From contig NZ_CP080519.1 in the NCBI RefSeq assembly GCF_019468465.1, positions 7,495,001 to 7,559,000 of the forward strand: a DNA stretch of 64,000 nt. Reading direction: 5' to 3'. The position numbers and the translations under genes are program-made. The DNA is from Amycolatopsis sp. DSM 110486 (lineage in GTDB: Bacteria > Actinomycetota > Actinomycetes > Mycobacteriales > Pseudonocardiaceae). Numbering within the stretch: the stretch's first letter is position 1; every line of letters starts with the position of its first letter. The notes under the pieces were generated by a model. The model was not told where the DNA came from, ran no database searches, and was given only the letters and a program-made list of their open reading frames with translations. This document shows, one piece after another, positions 7,841 through 16,548 of this stretch.

Positions 7841-8785
7841 ATGAGAACTGACGAGGTCTCCTGGTTCAGCGACGGCGAACGCATCAGCGGGCTCTGGCGC
7901 ACCCCGGACGAGGGCGACGGGCCCTACCGCGTCGTCGTGCAGGGCCCGGGCTGGATGGGCCTGAAGGACGCGAAGCTCTACGTGCGCTACCACCAGGCGC
8001 TCACCGACGCCGGGTTCGCCGTGCTGGTGTTCGACTACCGCGGCTTCGGCGATTCCGAGGGCGATCCGGAGCTGCTGTCGCCGGCCCGCCAGCTGGCCGA
8101 CCTGCGCAGTGCGGTCACCTACGTCGAGGCGCGGCCCGACGTGCTGCCCGACTCGATCGGCGTGTTCGGCAGCGGCGGCACGGGCGGGGGCAACGCGGTG
8201 CTGCTCGCGGCCGTCGACCCGCGGGTGCGGGCGGCGGTGAGCCAGCTGCCCGTGGCCGACGGCGGCGACTGGCTGCACCGCATGCGCAGCGAGTACCAGT
8301 GGCTCGACTTCCTGGCCGAGCTGGACGCCGACCGGCGCGAGCGGACGCTGCACGGTGTGGGCAAGCTCGTGAACCCGCGCGAAGAGATCATGGTGCCGAC
8401 CTCGGAACGCCGGGCCACGAGCGTGAAGTCCGATGTGGACGGACGCGTGCCGAAGCAGGTGCGCCTGGCCGCGGCGGAGGAGATCATCGCCTACCGGCCG
8501 GCCGAGGCGGCGGCGACGCTGACCACGCCGCTGCTCGTGATCGGCGTGGAGAACGACGCCACCACGCCCACCGACCATGCGGAGCAGATCTACGAAGCCG
8601 CGCGCGGGCCGAAGGAACTGATCATGCAGCGGCACACGAGCCACTACGCCGCCTACGACAAGTACTGGACCGCGACGACGCCCCGCATCGTCGCGTGGTT
8701 CGAGGAGTATCTCCGCCCGGCCGATGTGGTCGTGCGTTCGAGCCGGCCGGGCGGACACCCGGCCGTAGTGGAGGTGAAGGCATGA
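7841..8785 (+). CDS. Alpha/beta-hydrolase (dienelactone-hydrolase/xylan-esterase-like) with altered nucleophile elbow
   Basis: 314 residues from the ATG at 7841; GTG codons in frame upstream (7763, 7826) are possible but less well placed. The layout matches DUF-type alpha/beta-hydrolases, with FDYRGFGDSEG (about 65-75) and the acid loop VIGVENDATTP. The elbow reads FGSGGTGGGN, with Gly112 at the position of the Ser in the GTSYAGG elbow of the related gene at 59431. HTSHYAAY supplies the C-terminal His. Either the nucleophile is displaced (Ser111 or Thr114) or the protein is not a classical esterase. Its stop overlaps the next gene by ATGA, so they are translationally coupled. Confidence 0.75.
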   Translation: MRTDEVSWFSDGERISGLWRTPDEGDGPYRVVVQGPGWMGLKDAKLYVRYHQALTDAGFAVLVFDYRGFGDSEGDPELLSPARQLADLRSAVTYVEARPDVLPDSIGVFGSGGTGGGNAVLLAAVDPRVRAAVSQLPVADGGDWLHRMRSEYQWLDFLAELDADRRERTLHGVGKLVNPREEIMVPTSERRATSVKSDVDGRVPKQVRLAAAEEIIAYRPAEAAATLTTPLLVIGVENDATTPTDHAEQIYEAARGPKELIMQRHTSHYAAYDKYWTATTPRIVAWFEEYLRPADVVVRSSRPGGHPAVVEVKA

Positions 8786-10173
8786 GCATCGATCTCCGTG
8801 TTTCCGGTGGCCGCGTGCAGTTGCCCAGCGGCGCCGTCGACGGCGACCTGCTGGTGAACGAGGGCAAGGTCGTCGGGGTCGTGTCCGGCTCCGTCGAGAT
8901 CGCCGACGTCGGCCGCACCGTCGACGCCACCGGGAAGCTGGTGCTGCCCGGCATGGTCGACGTCCACGTGCACACCCGCGAGCCCGGGTTCGAGCACAAG
9001 GAAGACATCTACACCACGTCGCTGCAGGCGGCCGCGGGCGGCGTCACCACGATCTTCGGGATGCCGAACCTGAACCCGCCGACCACCACCGCGAAGACGC
9101 TGCGCGAGGTGTTCGGCCTCTACGCCGAGAAGTCCATCGTGGACTGGAACCACAACCCGGCGGCCACGCAGCCCGACGAGATCGCGCCGATGGCCGCGAT
9201 GGGCGTGAACGCGTACAAGATCTACATGGTCGTGGACACCGGCCGCACCTACCCGCATCCGGCCGGCACCGGCATGCACGGGCACGGCGACCTGCTGCGC
9301 ATGATGGACACCATCGCCAAGACGGGTAAGCGCTTCATCATCCATCCGCACGACCAGTCCTTGATGGACTACATCGAGGGTGAATACCTGGCGCGCGGGG
9401 AAAACACGCCGCAGGGCTACGCGTCGGCCTACGCCGCGCGCAACGGCGTCATCTGGGACACGGCGATCGAGGTCGTGCTGCGGCTGGCCGAGGCTTCGGG
9501 CTGCAAGGTGCACCTCGCGCACATCCAGACGCGCCGCTCCGTCGAGGCGGTTCGCCGGGCTCGTGAGCACGGTGTGGACGTGACGTGTGAGGTCAACCAC
9601 TGGCTGCCGTTCCTGTCCACTTGGGACGATGTGGAGAAGCTCGGCCCGTACGCGCTGTCCTACTGGGTGCCCGACGACGGCCGCGCAGCCGTGTGGGAGG
9701 GCCTGCGTGACGGCACGATCGACATGTTCTCCTCCGACCACGCGCCGCACACGCGCGAGGAAAAGGAGATCGGCTGGACGCAGATGTGGAGCTCCCACAC
9801 GGGAACCCCCGGCATCCAGTACTTCTACCCGCTCGCGCTCGACGCGGTGAACAAGGGCCTGCTCACGCTCGACCGCGCGGTGGAGCTCGTCGCCGGTGCG
9901 CCGGCCGCGAAGTTCGGCCTGCAGGGTGTGAAGGGCGCACTCACCCCGGGCTGCGACGCGGACTTCGTGATCGCGGACCTCGACGCGCCGTGGACGATCA
10001 CCAACGACGGCGTGCTGTCGAAGATCGGCTGGACCCCGTACGACGGCCGGCAGCTCACGGCCGGCATCGAGCAGACCTACGTCCGCGGCACCGAGGTGTT
10101 CGCGGGCGGCAAGGTGACCGGCGAGGCCGGGCACGGCAAGCAGGCGGTGTCAGGAAAGGTGCAGAACGCATGA
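8782..10173 (+). CDS. Cyclic amidohydrolase (dihydroorotase/allantoinase/hydantoinase-like)
   Basis: 463 residues. The start overlaps the previous stop (ATGA). This is a TIM-barrel amidohydrolase that should open a cyclic amide or imide. All expected metal-site residues are visible: H62-x-H64 in DVHVHTREPG, the carboxylatable Lys146 in NAYKIYM, His188/His190 in IIHPHD, His247 in HLAHIQT and Asp319 in SSDHAPH. Size and the DVHVHTREPG start favour the dihydroorotase/allantoinase branch over D-hydantoinase. With two luciferase-like flavin/F420 enzymes directly downstream, it probably acts in ring opening of a nitrogen heterocycle; the true substrate is unknown. Confidence 0.88.
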   Translation: MSIDLRVSGGRVQLPSGAVDGDLLVNEGKVVGVVSGSVEIADVGRTVDATGKLVLPGMVDVHVHTREPGFEHKEDIYTTSLQAAAGGVTTIFGMPNLNPPTTTAKTLREVFGLYAEKSIVDWNHNPAATQPDEIAPMAAMGVNAYKIYMVVDTGRTYPHPAGTGMHGHGDLLRMMDTIAKTGKRFIIHPHDQSLMDYIEGEYLARGENTPQGYASAYAARNGVIWDTAIEVVLRLAEASGCKVHLAHIQTRRSVEAVRRAREHGVDVTCEVNHWLPFLSTWDDVEKLGPYALSYWVPDDGRAAVWEGLRDGTIDMFSSDHAPHTREEKEIGWTQMWSSHTGTPGIQYFYPLALDAVNKGLLTLDRAVELVAGAPAAKFGLQGVKGALTPGCDADFVIADLDAPWTITNDGVLSKIGWTPYDGRQLTAGIEQTYVRGTEVFAGGKVTGEAGHGKQAVSGKVQNA

Positions 10174-11153
10174 AGTTCGGACTGTTGCTCCCGCATTTCG
10201 GCGAGCACGCCTCGCGCGACAACGTGCTCCAGGGCGCGATCATGGCCGAGAAGGCCGGGTTCGACTCGGTCTGGGTGCGTGACCACCTGGTGTTCGAGCC
10301 GCACGGCGAGATGGAGAAACCCAACCGCACGTTCTACGACGCGCTCACCACGCTCACGGCCATCGGCGCCGTGACCGAGCGCATCGAGCTGGGCACGGGC
10401 TCGCTGATCCCGTTCCGGCACCCGCTGGTCACGGCCCTGATGACGGGCACGATGACCCAGCTGTTCGGCCCGCGCGTGATCCTCGGGTTCGGCGCCGGCA
10501 CGTTCGACCACGAGTTCGAGGCCATCGAGTGGGGCGAGCGCGACCGCGTGGAGCTCGTGCGCTCCAACGCCGAGATTTTCAAGCGCGTGTTCACCGAGAA
10601 CGACGTGACCTACTCGGACGCGAACTTCTCGTTCAGCGACATCACGATCGAACCGAAGCCGCTGGGCGGGAGGGTACCGTTCTGGTACTGCGGCGCCACC
10701 CCTCGTTCGGCCCGGCTCGCGGTCGAGTTCTGCGACGGCTGGATGCCGGGCCGGATCTCGATGGCGACGCTGGACAAGCGCGTGACGACCATGCGGGAGC
10801 TCTCGGACCAGGCCGGGCGCACGATGCCGACCGTGGCCGTGATCCCGCCCACGTCGATCGAGCCTACGTACGAGGAGGCGGTGAAGCACGTGAACGTCCC
10901 GGGCCTGCTGGCCTGGGCGAACAAGGCGAAGTTCGCGGTGAAGCCGCCGTCGGGCACCTTCGAGACCGTGAAGGATCTCTCAGGGCAGCTCATCGTCGGC
11001 ACACCGGAGGATGCTCTGGAGGAGATCGACCGCTTCGCCGCGACCGGGGTGGAGCACCTGGTGTTCGACTTCCGGTTCAAGTTCGATCGGTGGTTCGATC
11101 AGATCGAGCTGCTCGGGTCGGAGATCATCGGCAAGGTGAACGCGGGCGTCTGA
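10170..11153 (+). CDS. LLM-class (luciferase-like) oxidoreductase, probably F420- or flavin-dependent
   Basis: 327 residues; ATG overlaps the amidohydrolase stop by four bases. It has the luciferase-like barrel: KFGLLLPHFG strand, GFDSVWVRDHL, ERIELGTGSLIPFRHP and ILGFGAGTF, which surround the bound cofactor. A neighbour homologous to F420-dependent glucose-6-phosphate dehydrogenase (15 bp downstream) makes F420 the likely cofactor, but an FMN-dependent monooxygenase such as those opening pyrimidines cannot be excluded. It probably performs the redox step on the same compound handled by the amidohydrolase. Confidence 0.85.
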   Translation: MKFGLLLPHFGEHASRDNVLQGAIMAEKAGFDSVWVRDHLVFEPHGEMEKPNRTFYDALTTLTAIGAVTERIELGTGSLIPFRHPLVTALMTGTMTQLFGPRVILGFGAGTFDHEFEAIEWGERDRVELVRSNAEIFKRVFTENDVTYSDANFSFSDITIEPKPLGGRVPFWYCGATPRSARLAVEFCDGWMPGRISMATLDKRVTTMRELSDQAGRTMPTVAVIPPTSIEPTYEEAVKHVNVPGLLAWANKAKFAVKPPSGTFETVKDLSGQLIVGTPEDALEEIDRFAATGVEHLVFDFRFKFDRWFDQIELLGSEIIGKVNAGV

Positions 11154-11168
11154 GAAGGGACGAGTCCA

Positions 11169-12167
11169 GTGGTGAGGTTCGGGTACAAGGCGTCGGCGGA
11201 GCAGTTCGCGCCGGCGGAGCTGCTGCGCTACGGCGTGCTGGCCGAGGAGAACGGGTTCGACTCGGTGTTCGTGAGCGACCACCTGCAGCCGTGGCGCCAC
11301 GACGGCGGCCACGCGCCGGCCGCGCTGCCGTGGCTGGGCGCGCTCGGTTCGGCGACGGAGCGGGTGGTGCTCGGCACGAGCGTGCTGACGCCGACGTTCC
11401 GCTACCACCCGGCGGTGGTGGCGCAGGCGTTCGCCACGCTCGGGTGCCTGTTCCCGGGCCGCGTGGTGCTGGGCATCGGGTCGGGCGAGTCGATGAACGA
11501 GGCCCCGCTCGGCATCGAGTGGCCGGAGCCGAAGGTGCGGTTCGCGCGGCTGAAGGAGGCGATCGAGCTCATCCGCCGCCTGTGGACGGAGGAGCGCGTG
11601 GACTTCGAAGGCGCGCACTACCGCACGGAGAAGGCCACGGTGTACGACCGGCCGGAGGTGCCGGTGCCGCTCTACATCGCGGGCTCCGGCCCGGCTGCCA
11701 CGCGGCTCGCGGGCCGGCGGGGTGACGGGTTCATCACCACGAGTGGCAAGGCGCCGTCGCTGTACACGGACACGTTGCTGCCCGCCGTGCGCGAAGGCGT
11801 GGAGCAGTCGGGCCGGGCGGTCGGCGACGTGGACATGATGATCGAGGTCAAGGTCTCGTTCGACGCCGATGCCGACCGCGCGTTGCAGGACACGCGGTTC
11901 TGGGGCGCGCTGGCGTTGAAGCCGGAGGAGAAGACGGGTGTCGAGGACCCGGTCGAGATGCAGCGGCTGGCCGACGCGCTGCCGATCGAGCGGGCCGCGA
12001 GCCGGTTCATCGTGTCGTCCGACCCGGACGAGCACGTGGCGGCGATCAAGCGGTACCTCGACCTGGGCTTCACGCACCTGGTGTTCCACGCCCCCGGGCC
12101 GGACCAGGAGCGGTTCCTGAAGGCCTACGGCACGGAGATCCTGCCGCGGTTGCGCAAGCTGGTGTGA
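11169..12167 (+). CDS. fgd: F420-dependent glucose-6-phosphate dehydrogenase homologue
   Basis: 332 residues (mycobacterial Fgd1 is about 336). FGYKASAEQFAPAELL at the N-terminus, SDHLQPWRHDGGHAP, TSVLTPTFRYHPAVVAQAFAT, GDGFITTSGK and DPVEMQRLADALPIE match Fgd1 as I recall it, covering F420 contacts and the phosphate-binding loop. Fgd oxidises glucose 6-phosphate and reduces F420, so it could supply F420H2 to the luciferase-like enzyme 15 bp upstream. GTG start (a second GTG follows directly). A paralogue with another sugar-phosphate or alcohol substrate remains possible. A clear hairpin terminator follows. Confidence 0.8.
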   Translation: MVRFGYKASAEQFAPAELLRYGVLAEENGFDSVFVSDHLQPWRHDGGHAPAALPWLGALGSATERVVLGTSVLTPTFRYHPAVVAQAFATLGCLFPGRVVLGIGSGESMNEAPLGIEWPEPKVRFARLKEAIELIRRLWTEERVDFEGAHYRTEKATVYDRPEVPVPLYIAGSGPAATRLAGRRGDGFITTSGKAPSLYTDTLLPAVREGVEQSGRAVGDVDMMIEVKVSFDADADRALQDTRFWGALALKPEEKTGVEDPVEMQRLADALPIERAASRFIVSSDPDEHVAAIKRYLDLGFTHLVFHAPGPDQERFLKAYGTEILPRLRKLV

Positions 12168-12175
12168 CGTGAGTG

Positions 12176-12207
12176 CCGCGGGCCCGGCGAGTGTGCCGGG
12201 CCCGCGG
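12176..12207. terminator. Hairpin terminator between convergent fgd and MFS genes
   Basis: A perfect 13-bp stem, CCGCGGGCCCGGC and its complement, closes a 6-base loop (GAGTGT) nine bases after the fgd stop and just before the stop of the convergent MFS gene. There is no long U tract, as is common in actinomycetes; it can serve both directions. Confidence 0.7.
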
Positions 12208-12219
12208 TGTCCACTGTGG

Positions 12220-13383
12220 TCAGTGCACTGGTACTGGTGTTTTCGTGCGATCCAATCGGCCTGAGACGACGGCCAGCGCCAGGGCGGCCACCGTCATGGC
12301 GGCGCCGACCCAGTTGGTCGACGCGTAGCCGTATCCCGCGGCGATGACGACGCCGCCGAGCGAGGCGGCCAGCGCGTTGCCGAGGTTGAACGCGCCGATG
12401 TTCACGGCACTGGCGACCGTGGGTGCGGCTTCCGCACTGGCCAGCATCCGCATCTGCAACGGCGGCACGGTGGCGAAGCCGAAGCCGCCCAGCAGGAACA
12501 GCGTGATGATCGCGGGCACGGCCGCGTGGGCGGTGAAGGCGAACACGGCGAGCACCACGGCCAGCGCGGCGAGCACCGTGTACAGCGTCGGCATCAGAGC
12601 GCGATCGGCGAACTTGCCGCCGACGAGGTTGCCGAGCACCAGCCCGACCCCGAACAGCACCAGCAGCCAGCTGACCGCGCTGCTCGGCAGGCCGGCGACC
12701 TCGGTCATCATCGGCGCGATGTAGGTGAAGCTCGCGAACACCCCGCCGAAGCCCAGGATCGTCGTGCCGACCGCCAGCCACACCCGCGCGTGGCGGAACA
12801 CGGCGAACTCCGCGCCGATCCTGGCGTTTTCCGGCCTCGGGGTGTCCGGCACGAGCGCCGCGACACCGGCCAGCCCGAGTACGCCCAGCCCCGCGACCAC
12901 CCAGAACGTCGCTCGCCACCCCAGGCCCTGCCCGATGAACGTGCCCAGCGGCACACCGAGCACATTGGCCAGCGTCAGCCCGGTGAACATGAGCGCGATG
13001 GCGCTGGCCTTCTTCTCCGGCTTGACCAGGTCCGCGGCCACCACCGCGCCGACCCCGAAGAACGCCCCGTGCGTCAACGCCGCGACGATCCGGCCGGCCA
13101 GCAGCGCCCCGTAGCTCGGCGCCAGCGCCGACAACGCGTTGCCGACGATGAACACCCCCATCAGCAGGAGCAGCAGGTGCTTGCGCCGCATCCTGGTGCC
13201 GAGCGCCGTCATCGGCAACGCGCCGGCCGCCACCCCCAGCGCGTACCCGGTGATCAGCCACCCCGCGGCCGGGATGGACACCCCGAAATCGGCCGCCACC
13301 TCGGGCAGCAACCCGGCGATCACGAACTCCGTCGTGCCGATGCCGAACGCGCCGATGGCCAGCGCGAGCAAGGCGAGCGGCAT
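12220..13383 (-). CDS. MFS transporter (DHA1/AraJ-like efflux protein)
   Basis: 387 residues from the ATG at 13383, preceded by AGGAGG; an in-frame upstream start at 13434 lacks one. Twelve hydrophobic segments are visible. PLALLALAIGAFGIGTTEFVIAG is the typical first helix of arabinose-efflux/chloramphenicol-resistance-type transporters, and GTRMRRKHLL is the loop 2-3 motif A variant. Likely exports a small molecule or drug by proton antiport. An inverted CAATAG/CTATTG pair lies upstream. It is a single gene convergent with the F420 genes and not obviously part of their pathway. Confidence 0.88.
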   Translation of the reverse strand: MPLALLALAIGAFGIGTTEFVIAGLLPEVAADFGVSIPAAGWLITGYALGVAAGALPMTALGTRMRRKHLLLLLMGVFIVGNALSALAPSYGALLAGRIVAALTHGAFFGVGAVVAADLVKPEKKASAIALMFTGLTLANVLGVPLGTFIGQGLGWRATFWVVAGLGVLGLAGVAALVPDTPRPENARIGAEFAVFRHARVWLAVGTTILGFGGVFASFTYIAPMMTEVAGLPSSAVSWLLVLFGVGLVLGNLVGGKFADRALMPTLYTVLAALAVVLAVFAFTAHAAVPAIITLFLLGGFGFATVPPLQMRMLASAEAAPTVASAVNIGAFNLGNALAASLGGVVIAAGYGYASTNWVGAAMTVAALALAVVSGRLDRTKTPVPVH

Positions 13384-13422
13384 GGGACTGCCTCCTGAAG
13401 CGTGGACAACTACCGTCGCTGG

Positions 13423-13447
13423 CAATAGTTGCATACGCTTTCTATTG
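13423..13447. promoter_or_regulatory. CAATAG...CTATTG inverted repeat upstream of the MFS gene
   Basis: Six-base arms CAATAG (13423) and CTATTG (13442) are separated by 13 bp, about 40-65 bp before the MFS start. It sits in the only AT-richer stretch of the gap, so it is a candidate repressor or activator site. No regulator gene is adjacent. Confidence 0.3.
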
Positions 13448-13521
13448 AGGCTGCCGACTGTGATCAGCGGAACTCGGGGCGCGCGAAAGCTCGCCCCTGC
13501 GTGGTGAGCGGTGCGGCGTGA

Positions 13522-14811
13522 TCAGCTGCCGAAGACGTGCCGGTCCAGGAACGGGTTGCGGAACTTCCCCGCAGGGTCCAGCCGGGTCGCCAGGGAGCGG
13601 AAGTCGGCCGACCGCGGGTAGGCCAGGTCGAGTGCCTCGCCGTGGAAGAGTTTGCCCCAGTGGGGGCGGGGGGCGAAGGGGGCGAGGGTGGACTCGATGG
13701 TCGGCAGAAGGGTCTCGACCTCGGGTTGGCGGGGGAGCCAGGTGAAGTGGATCGCCACGCTGTCGCGGCCCGACGAGGGGCTGAGCCAGAGGTCGTCGCT
13801 GGCGATGGTGCGGATTTCGGACACCAGGAGCAGCGGGGCGATGAGGTGGCCGATGCCGCGCAGGGCCTCGAACGCGGCGGGGGCGGCGGCGCGGGGCACG
13901 AAGTACTCGGTCTGGAGTTCGGCGCCGACGCTCGGGGTGAAGCCGAGGCGGAAGTGGGGGAGGCGGTCGTACCAGGGACCGGGGGCGCCGAGCTGGGCGG
14001 TGGTGTTGCCGGCCGGCACGCCGGCGGCGTGGGCGGGGTGGCGGGGACCGTCGGCGGGGGCGGCGCCGAACAGTGACGGCGGGACAGCGGCGGCCGGCGA
14101 AGCCGGAACCTCGGCTGAGGTGCGGTTTTTCAGCCAGACCTGGTCGACGACGTCGCGGGCCCAGTTCGTGAACAGGCTGACGCTGTAGCCCGCCGCCTGG
14201 ATCTCGTCGAAGTGCTCGACGGCGGCGGACCACGGCAGGTTGTCGAACACGTCCTGGCGCACGGTGAACGACGGGACCAGGTCGAGCGTCAGCCGGGTCA
14301 CCACGCCGAGAGCGCCGACGCCGACGACGACACCGGCGAAGTCGGCGTCGCCCCGGGTGAAGGTCAGCAGCGAGCCGTCAGCGGTCAGCAGGTCCACCGC
14401 GGAGACGGCCGCGGCCAGGCCGGGGTGGCGTTCGCCGGAGCCGTGGGTGCCGGTGGCGACGCTGCCGCCCACGGTGATGTGCGGCAGCGACGCGAGGTTT
14501 TCCAGTGCGAAGCCGGCTTCGTCGAGCTGGGCCACGAGGTCGCCGTAGCGGACCGAACCCCCGACGGTCACGGTGGCAGCACGAGTGTCCAGCGACGGCA
14601 CGCCTGACATCCCCGAAAGATCCAGCTGCACGCCACCGGGACTGTCGGCCACGTCGTTGAAGCTGTGCCGGCTGCCGAGCGCCTTGATCCTTCCCGCGGA
14701 GGCGACGAGCTCGCGGGCCTCGTCGAGCGTCCGCGGGGTCAGCACCTCGCGGGCGCCGTAGGTGAGGTTCCCCGCCCAGTTGGCGGCCGCGCCGCGCGCA
14801 CTCTCGATCAC
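13522..14811 (-). CDS. Alditol oxidase-like FAD-dependent oxidase (AldO/xylitol oxidase family)
   Basis: 429 residues from a GTG at 14811; the frame stays open upstream through the repeat region, but homology starts at NWAGNLTYGAREVL. It resembles Streptomyces AldO throughout: LGSRHSFND (His49 corresponds to the His that binds FAD covalently), SLPHITVGGSVATGTHGSG, YSVSLFTNWARDVVDQVWLK, GPWYDRLPHFRLGFTPS, AIHFTW and RPHWGKLF. Such enzymes oxidise the terminal hydroxyl of polyols and release hydrogen peroxide. The start has no strong ribosome-binding site, so a few residues of uncertainty remain. Confidence 0.85.
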   Translation of the reverse strand: MIESARGAAANWAGNLTYGAREVLTPRTLDEARELVASAGRIKALGSRHSFNDVADSPGGVQLDLSGMSGVPSLDTRAATVTVGGSVRYGDLVAQLDEAGFALENLASLPHITVGGSVATGTHGSGERHPGLAAAVSAVDLLTADGSLLTFTRGDADFAGVVVGVGALGVVTRLTLDLVPSFTVRQDVFDNLPWSAAVEHFDEIQAAGYSVSLFTNWARDVVDQVWLKNRTSAEVPASPAAAVPPSLFGAAPADGPRHPAHAAGVPAGNTTAQLGAPGPWYDRLPHFRLGFTPSVGAELQTEYFVPRAAAPAAFEALRGIGHLIAPLLLVSEIRTIASDDLWLSPSSGRDSVAIHFTWLPRQPEVETLLPTIESTLAPFAPRPHWGKLFHGEALDLAYPRSADFRSLATRLDPAGKFRNPFLDRHVFGS

Positions 14812-14876
14812 GAACGCCCAGCTTAGGCGGGGCTCGCCAAAGGCGTCGGATCCGGGCAGACTTGGTTCATGCTTCT

Positions 14877-14984
14877 CGAACAGCCAGTGCGCCCCGAACC
14901 GGCGGCGCGTTTCGAACCGACAGTGCTTTTCGCGTCGGCAGTGCACTTCGAACCGGCAGCGCTGTTCGAACCGGCGGGGCGCTG
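14877..14984. repeat. Six tandem copies of an 18-bp repeat
   Basis: Six abutting 18-bp units run from 14877 to 14984, with consensus roughly CGAACCGGCAGTGCNCTT. Units 2, 3, 5 and 6 start CGAACC; unit 1 starts CGAACA and unit 4 CGCGTC. The array ends two bases before the NAD-kinase ATG and starts 65 bp before the divergent oxidase start, so it fills the shared upstream region. Because 18 is a multiple of three, every frame across it is open and would encode hexapeptide repeats (for example SNRQCF on the plus strand), but no start codon supports translation. Confidence 0.85.
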
Positions 14985-14986
14985 AC

Positions 14987-15847
14987 ATGCACTCGGCCGG
15001 ACTGGTACTGCACCCGAAGCGGGACTCCGCCCCGGCGGTTGAGGCCGTCCTCGGGTGGGCCGCGAACCGCGGGATCAAGATCCTCGGCATCGCCGAAGAG
15101 ATCGTGCGCCTGGACTGCAAGGCGGTGGGGGTGTCGGCGGAAGAGCTCGCCACCCAGTCCGACCTGCTGGTGAGCCTCGGCGGCGACGGCACCATGCTGC
15201 GCGCGATGCGCCTGGCAGACGGGCAGCGCGCCCCCGTGCTGGGTGTGAACCTCGGCAAGCTCGGCTTCCTGGCCGAGGTCGACGTGCCCGACCTGCCCGG
15301 CGCGTTGTCGATGATCGACGCGCACGAGTTCACCGTCGAGCCGCGCCTGGCGGTCGACGCGGTGATCGGCGGCCGGACCGTGACGGCGTTCAACGACGTC
15401 GCCGTGGTCCGCGTGCCCGGCGACGGCGGGGCGCTGGTCGCGGTGCGCGTGAACGAGGAGCAGTTCGTGAGCTACGCGGCCGACGCGGTCATCGTCGCGA
15501 CGCCCACCGGCTCCACGGCCTACAGCTTCTCCGCCGGCGGCCCGATCACGAGCCCCGCCGTGGAGGCGCTGCTGGTCACGCCGGCCGCCCCGCACTCCGC
15601 GTACGGCCGCGGCGTGGTGCTCTCCGTCCACGACACGCTGGCCCTCGAGCTCCTGCCCGGCAGCGGCCGGCTGGCGGTGGAGGTCGACGGGATCGTCGAG
15701 GGCTACGTCCAGCCGGGCGAACGGATCGAACTTTGCGCCCGCCCGAGCGCGGCCCGCGTCGTGCGGCTGGGCCGCACCACGTTCTTCCAACGGGCCCGGC
15801 GCAAGCTACGGCTGAGTGACTCGGCGGAGATCGCGCCGTCGTCCTGA
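14987..15847 (+). CDS. nadK: NAD kinase
   Basis: 286 residues from the ATG at 14987; the frame is open further upstream only because it runs through the 18-bp repeats. It phosphorylates NAD to NADP. The hallmark LVSLGGDGTMLRA (near 60-72), NLGKLGFLAEV and ATPTGSTAYSFSAGGP motifs are all present. It is somewhat short of the usual 295-310 residues. Actinomycetes often carry a second NAD kinase; this one is not beside recN or the rRNA methyltransferase gene, the usual place of the main copy, so it may be the extra one (inference). Its promoter must lie in or before the repeat array. Confidence 0.9.
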   Translation: MHSAGLVLHPKRDSAPAVEAVLGWAANRGIKILGIAEEIVRLDCKAVGVSAEELATQSDLLVSLGGDGTMLRAMRLADGQRAPVLGVNLGKLGFLAEVDVPDLPGALSMIDAHEFTVEPRLAVDAVIGGRTVTAFNDVAVVRVPGDGGALVAVRVNEEQFVSYAADAVIVATPTGSTAYSFSAGGPITSPAVEALLVTPAAPHSAYGRGVVLSVHDTLALELLPGSGRLAVEVDGIVEGYVQPGERIELCARPSAARVVRLGRTTFFQRARRKLRLSDSAEIAPSS

Positions 15848-16038
15848 GGACCACTCGGTAGGACCACGAACCCGCGCCCACGACTTTGGCGGGTGATCCT
15901 GCGTGGCCCAGCCCAGCGCTGGAGGGCGTAACCACGCCGAGGCGAGCCCAGCCGCCGCGCGCCGGAAAGATTTCTGGCGAGCCATGCAACCTCACAGGGC
16001 CCCCGCGTCGTATGGGGTGGTCGACGAGGGGTGGTGAC

Positions 16039-16548
16039 GTGGCGGATCGGAAGAGTTTCACCGACGTGGCGAGGGACCGCGCGCCGGTGTGGTGCCGGGT
16101 GTCGTTCCTGATGTGCGGGGACTGGGCCCTGGCCGAGGACATCGTGCAGGTGACGTTGCTGCGGCTGTACAAGCGCTGGCACCGGCTGGATCCCGCGGGA
16201 ATCGAGGCCTACGCGCGCAAGGTCATGGCCCGGTTGGCGATCGACGCCTCCCGACGGCCGCACCGCCGCAGCGAAGTACTGACCACGCCCCCCGAACGCA
16301 CGCAGCGGGCCGCGGCCCCCGAGGACGGGGCTGATGTCCGCGCCGCGCTCCGCACGTTGGGGCCACGGCAGCGTGCCGTGCTGGCCTTGCGCTTCTACTG
16401 CGACCTCTCGGTCGCCGAGACCGCGGCGACGCTGCGGATCAGCGAAGGCACGGTGAAGTCCCAGTCCGCGCGCGCCCTGGCCGCGCTGCGGACGCTGCTG
16501 TCGTACGACTCGACCACGCTCAGCCCGACCGAAAGGGTTCTGCCATGA
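16039..16548 (+). CDS. SigE-family RNA polymerase sigma-70 factor (ECF)
   Basis: 169 residues from the GTG at 16039, the usual length of this family; an ATG at 16012 in frame is the alternative. Region 2 is seen in [30 protein letters not shown], and region 4 in [47 protein letters not shown] (approximate span 105-150). GCAACC (15986) and CGTCGT (16006), 14 bp apart, resemble an ECF -35/-10 pair, suggesting autoregulation. The stop overlaps the next gene's start (ATGA), which encodes a membrane protein likely to be its partner. Confidence 0.88.
   Translation: [169 protein letters not shown]

Noticed and set aside
14762..14986. N-terminal extension of NAD kinase through the 18-bp repeats
   Set aside because: The only upstream starts lie inside the opposite oxidase gene; the open frame follows from the 18-bp period.
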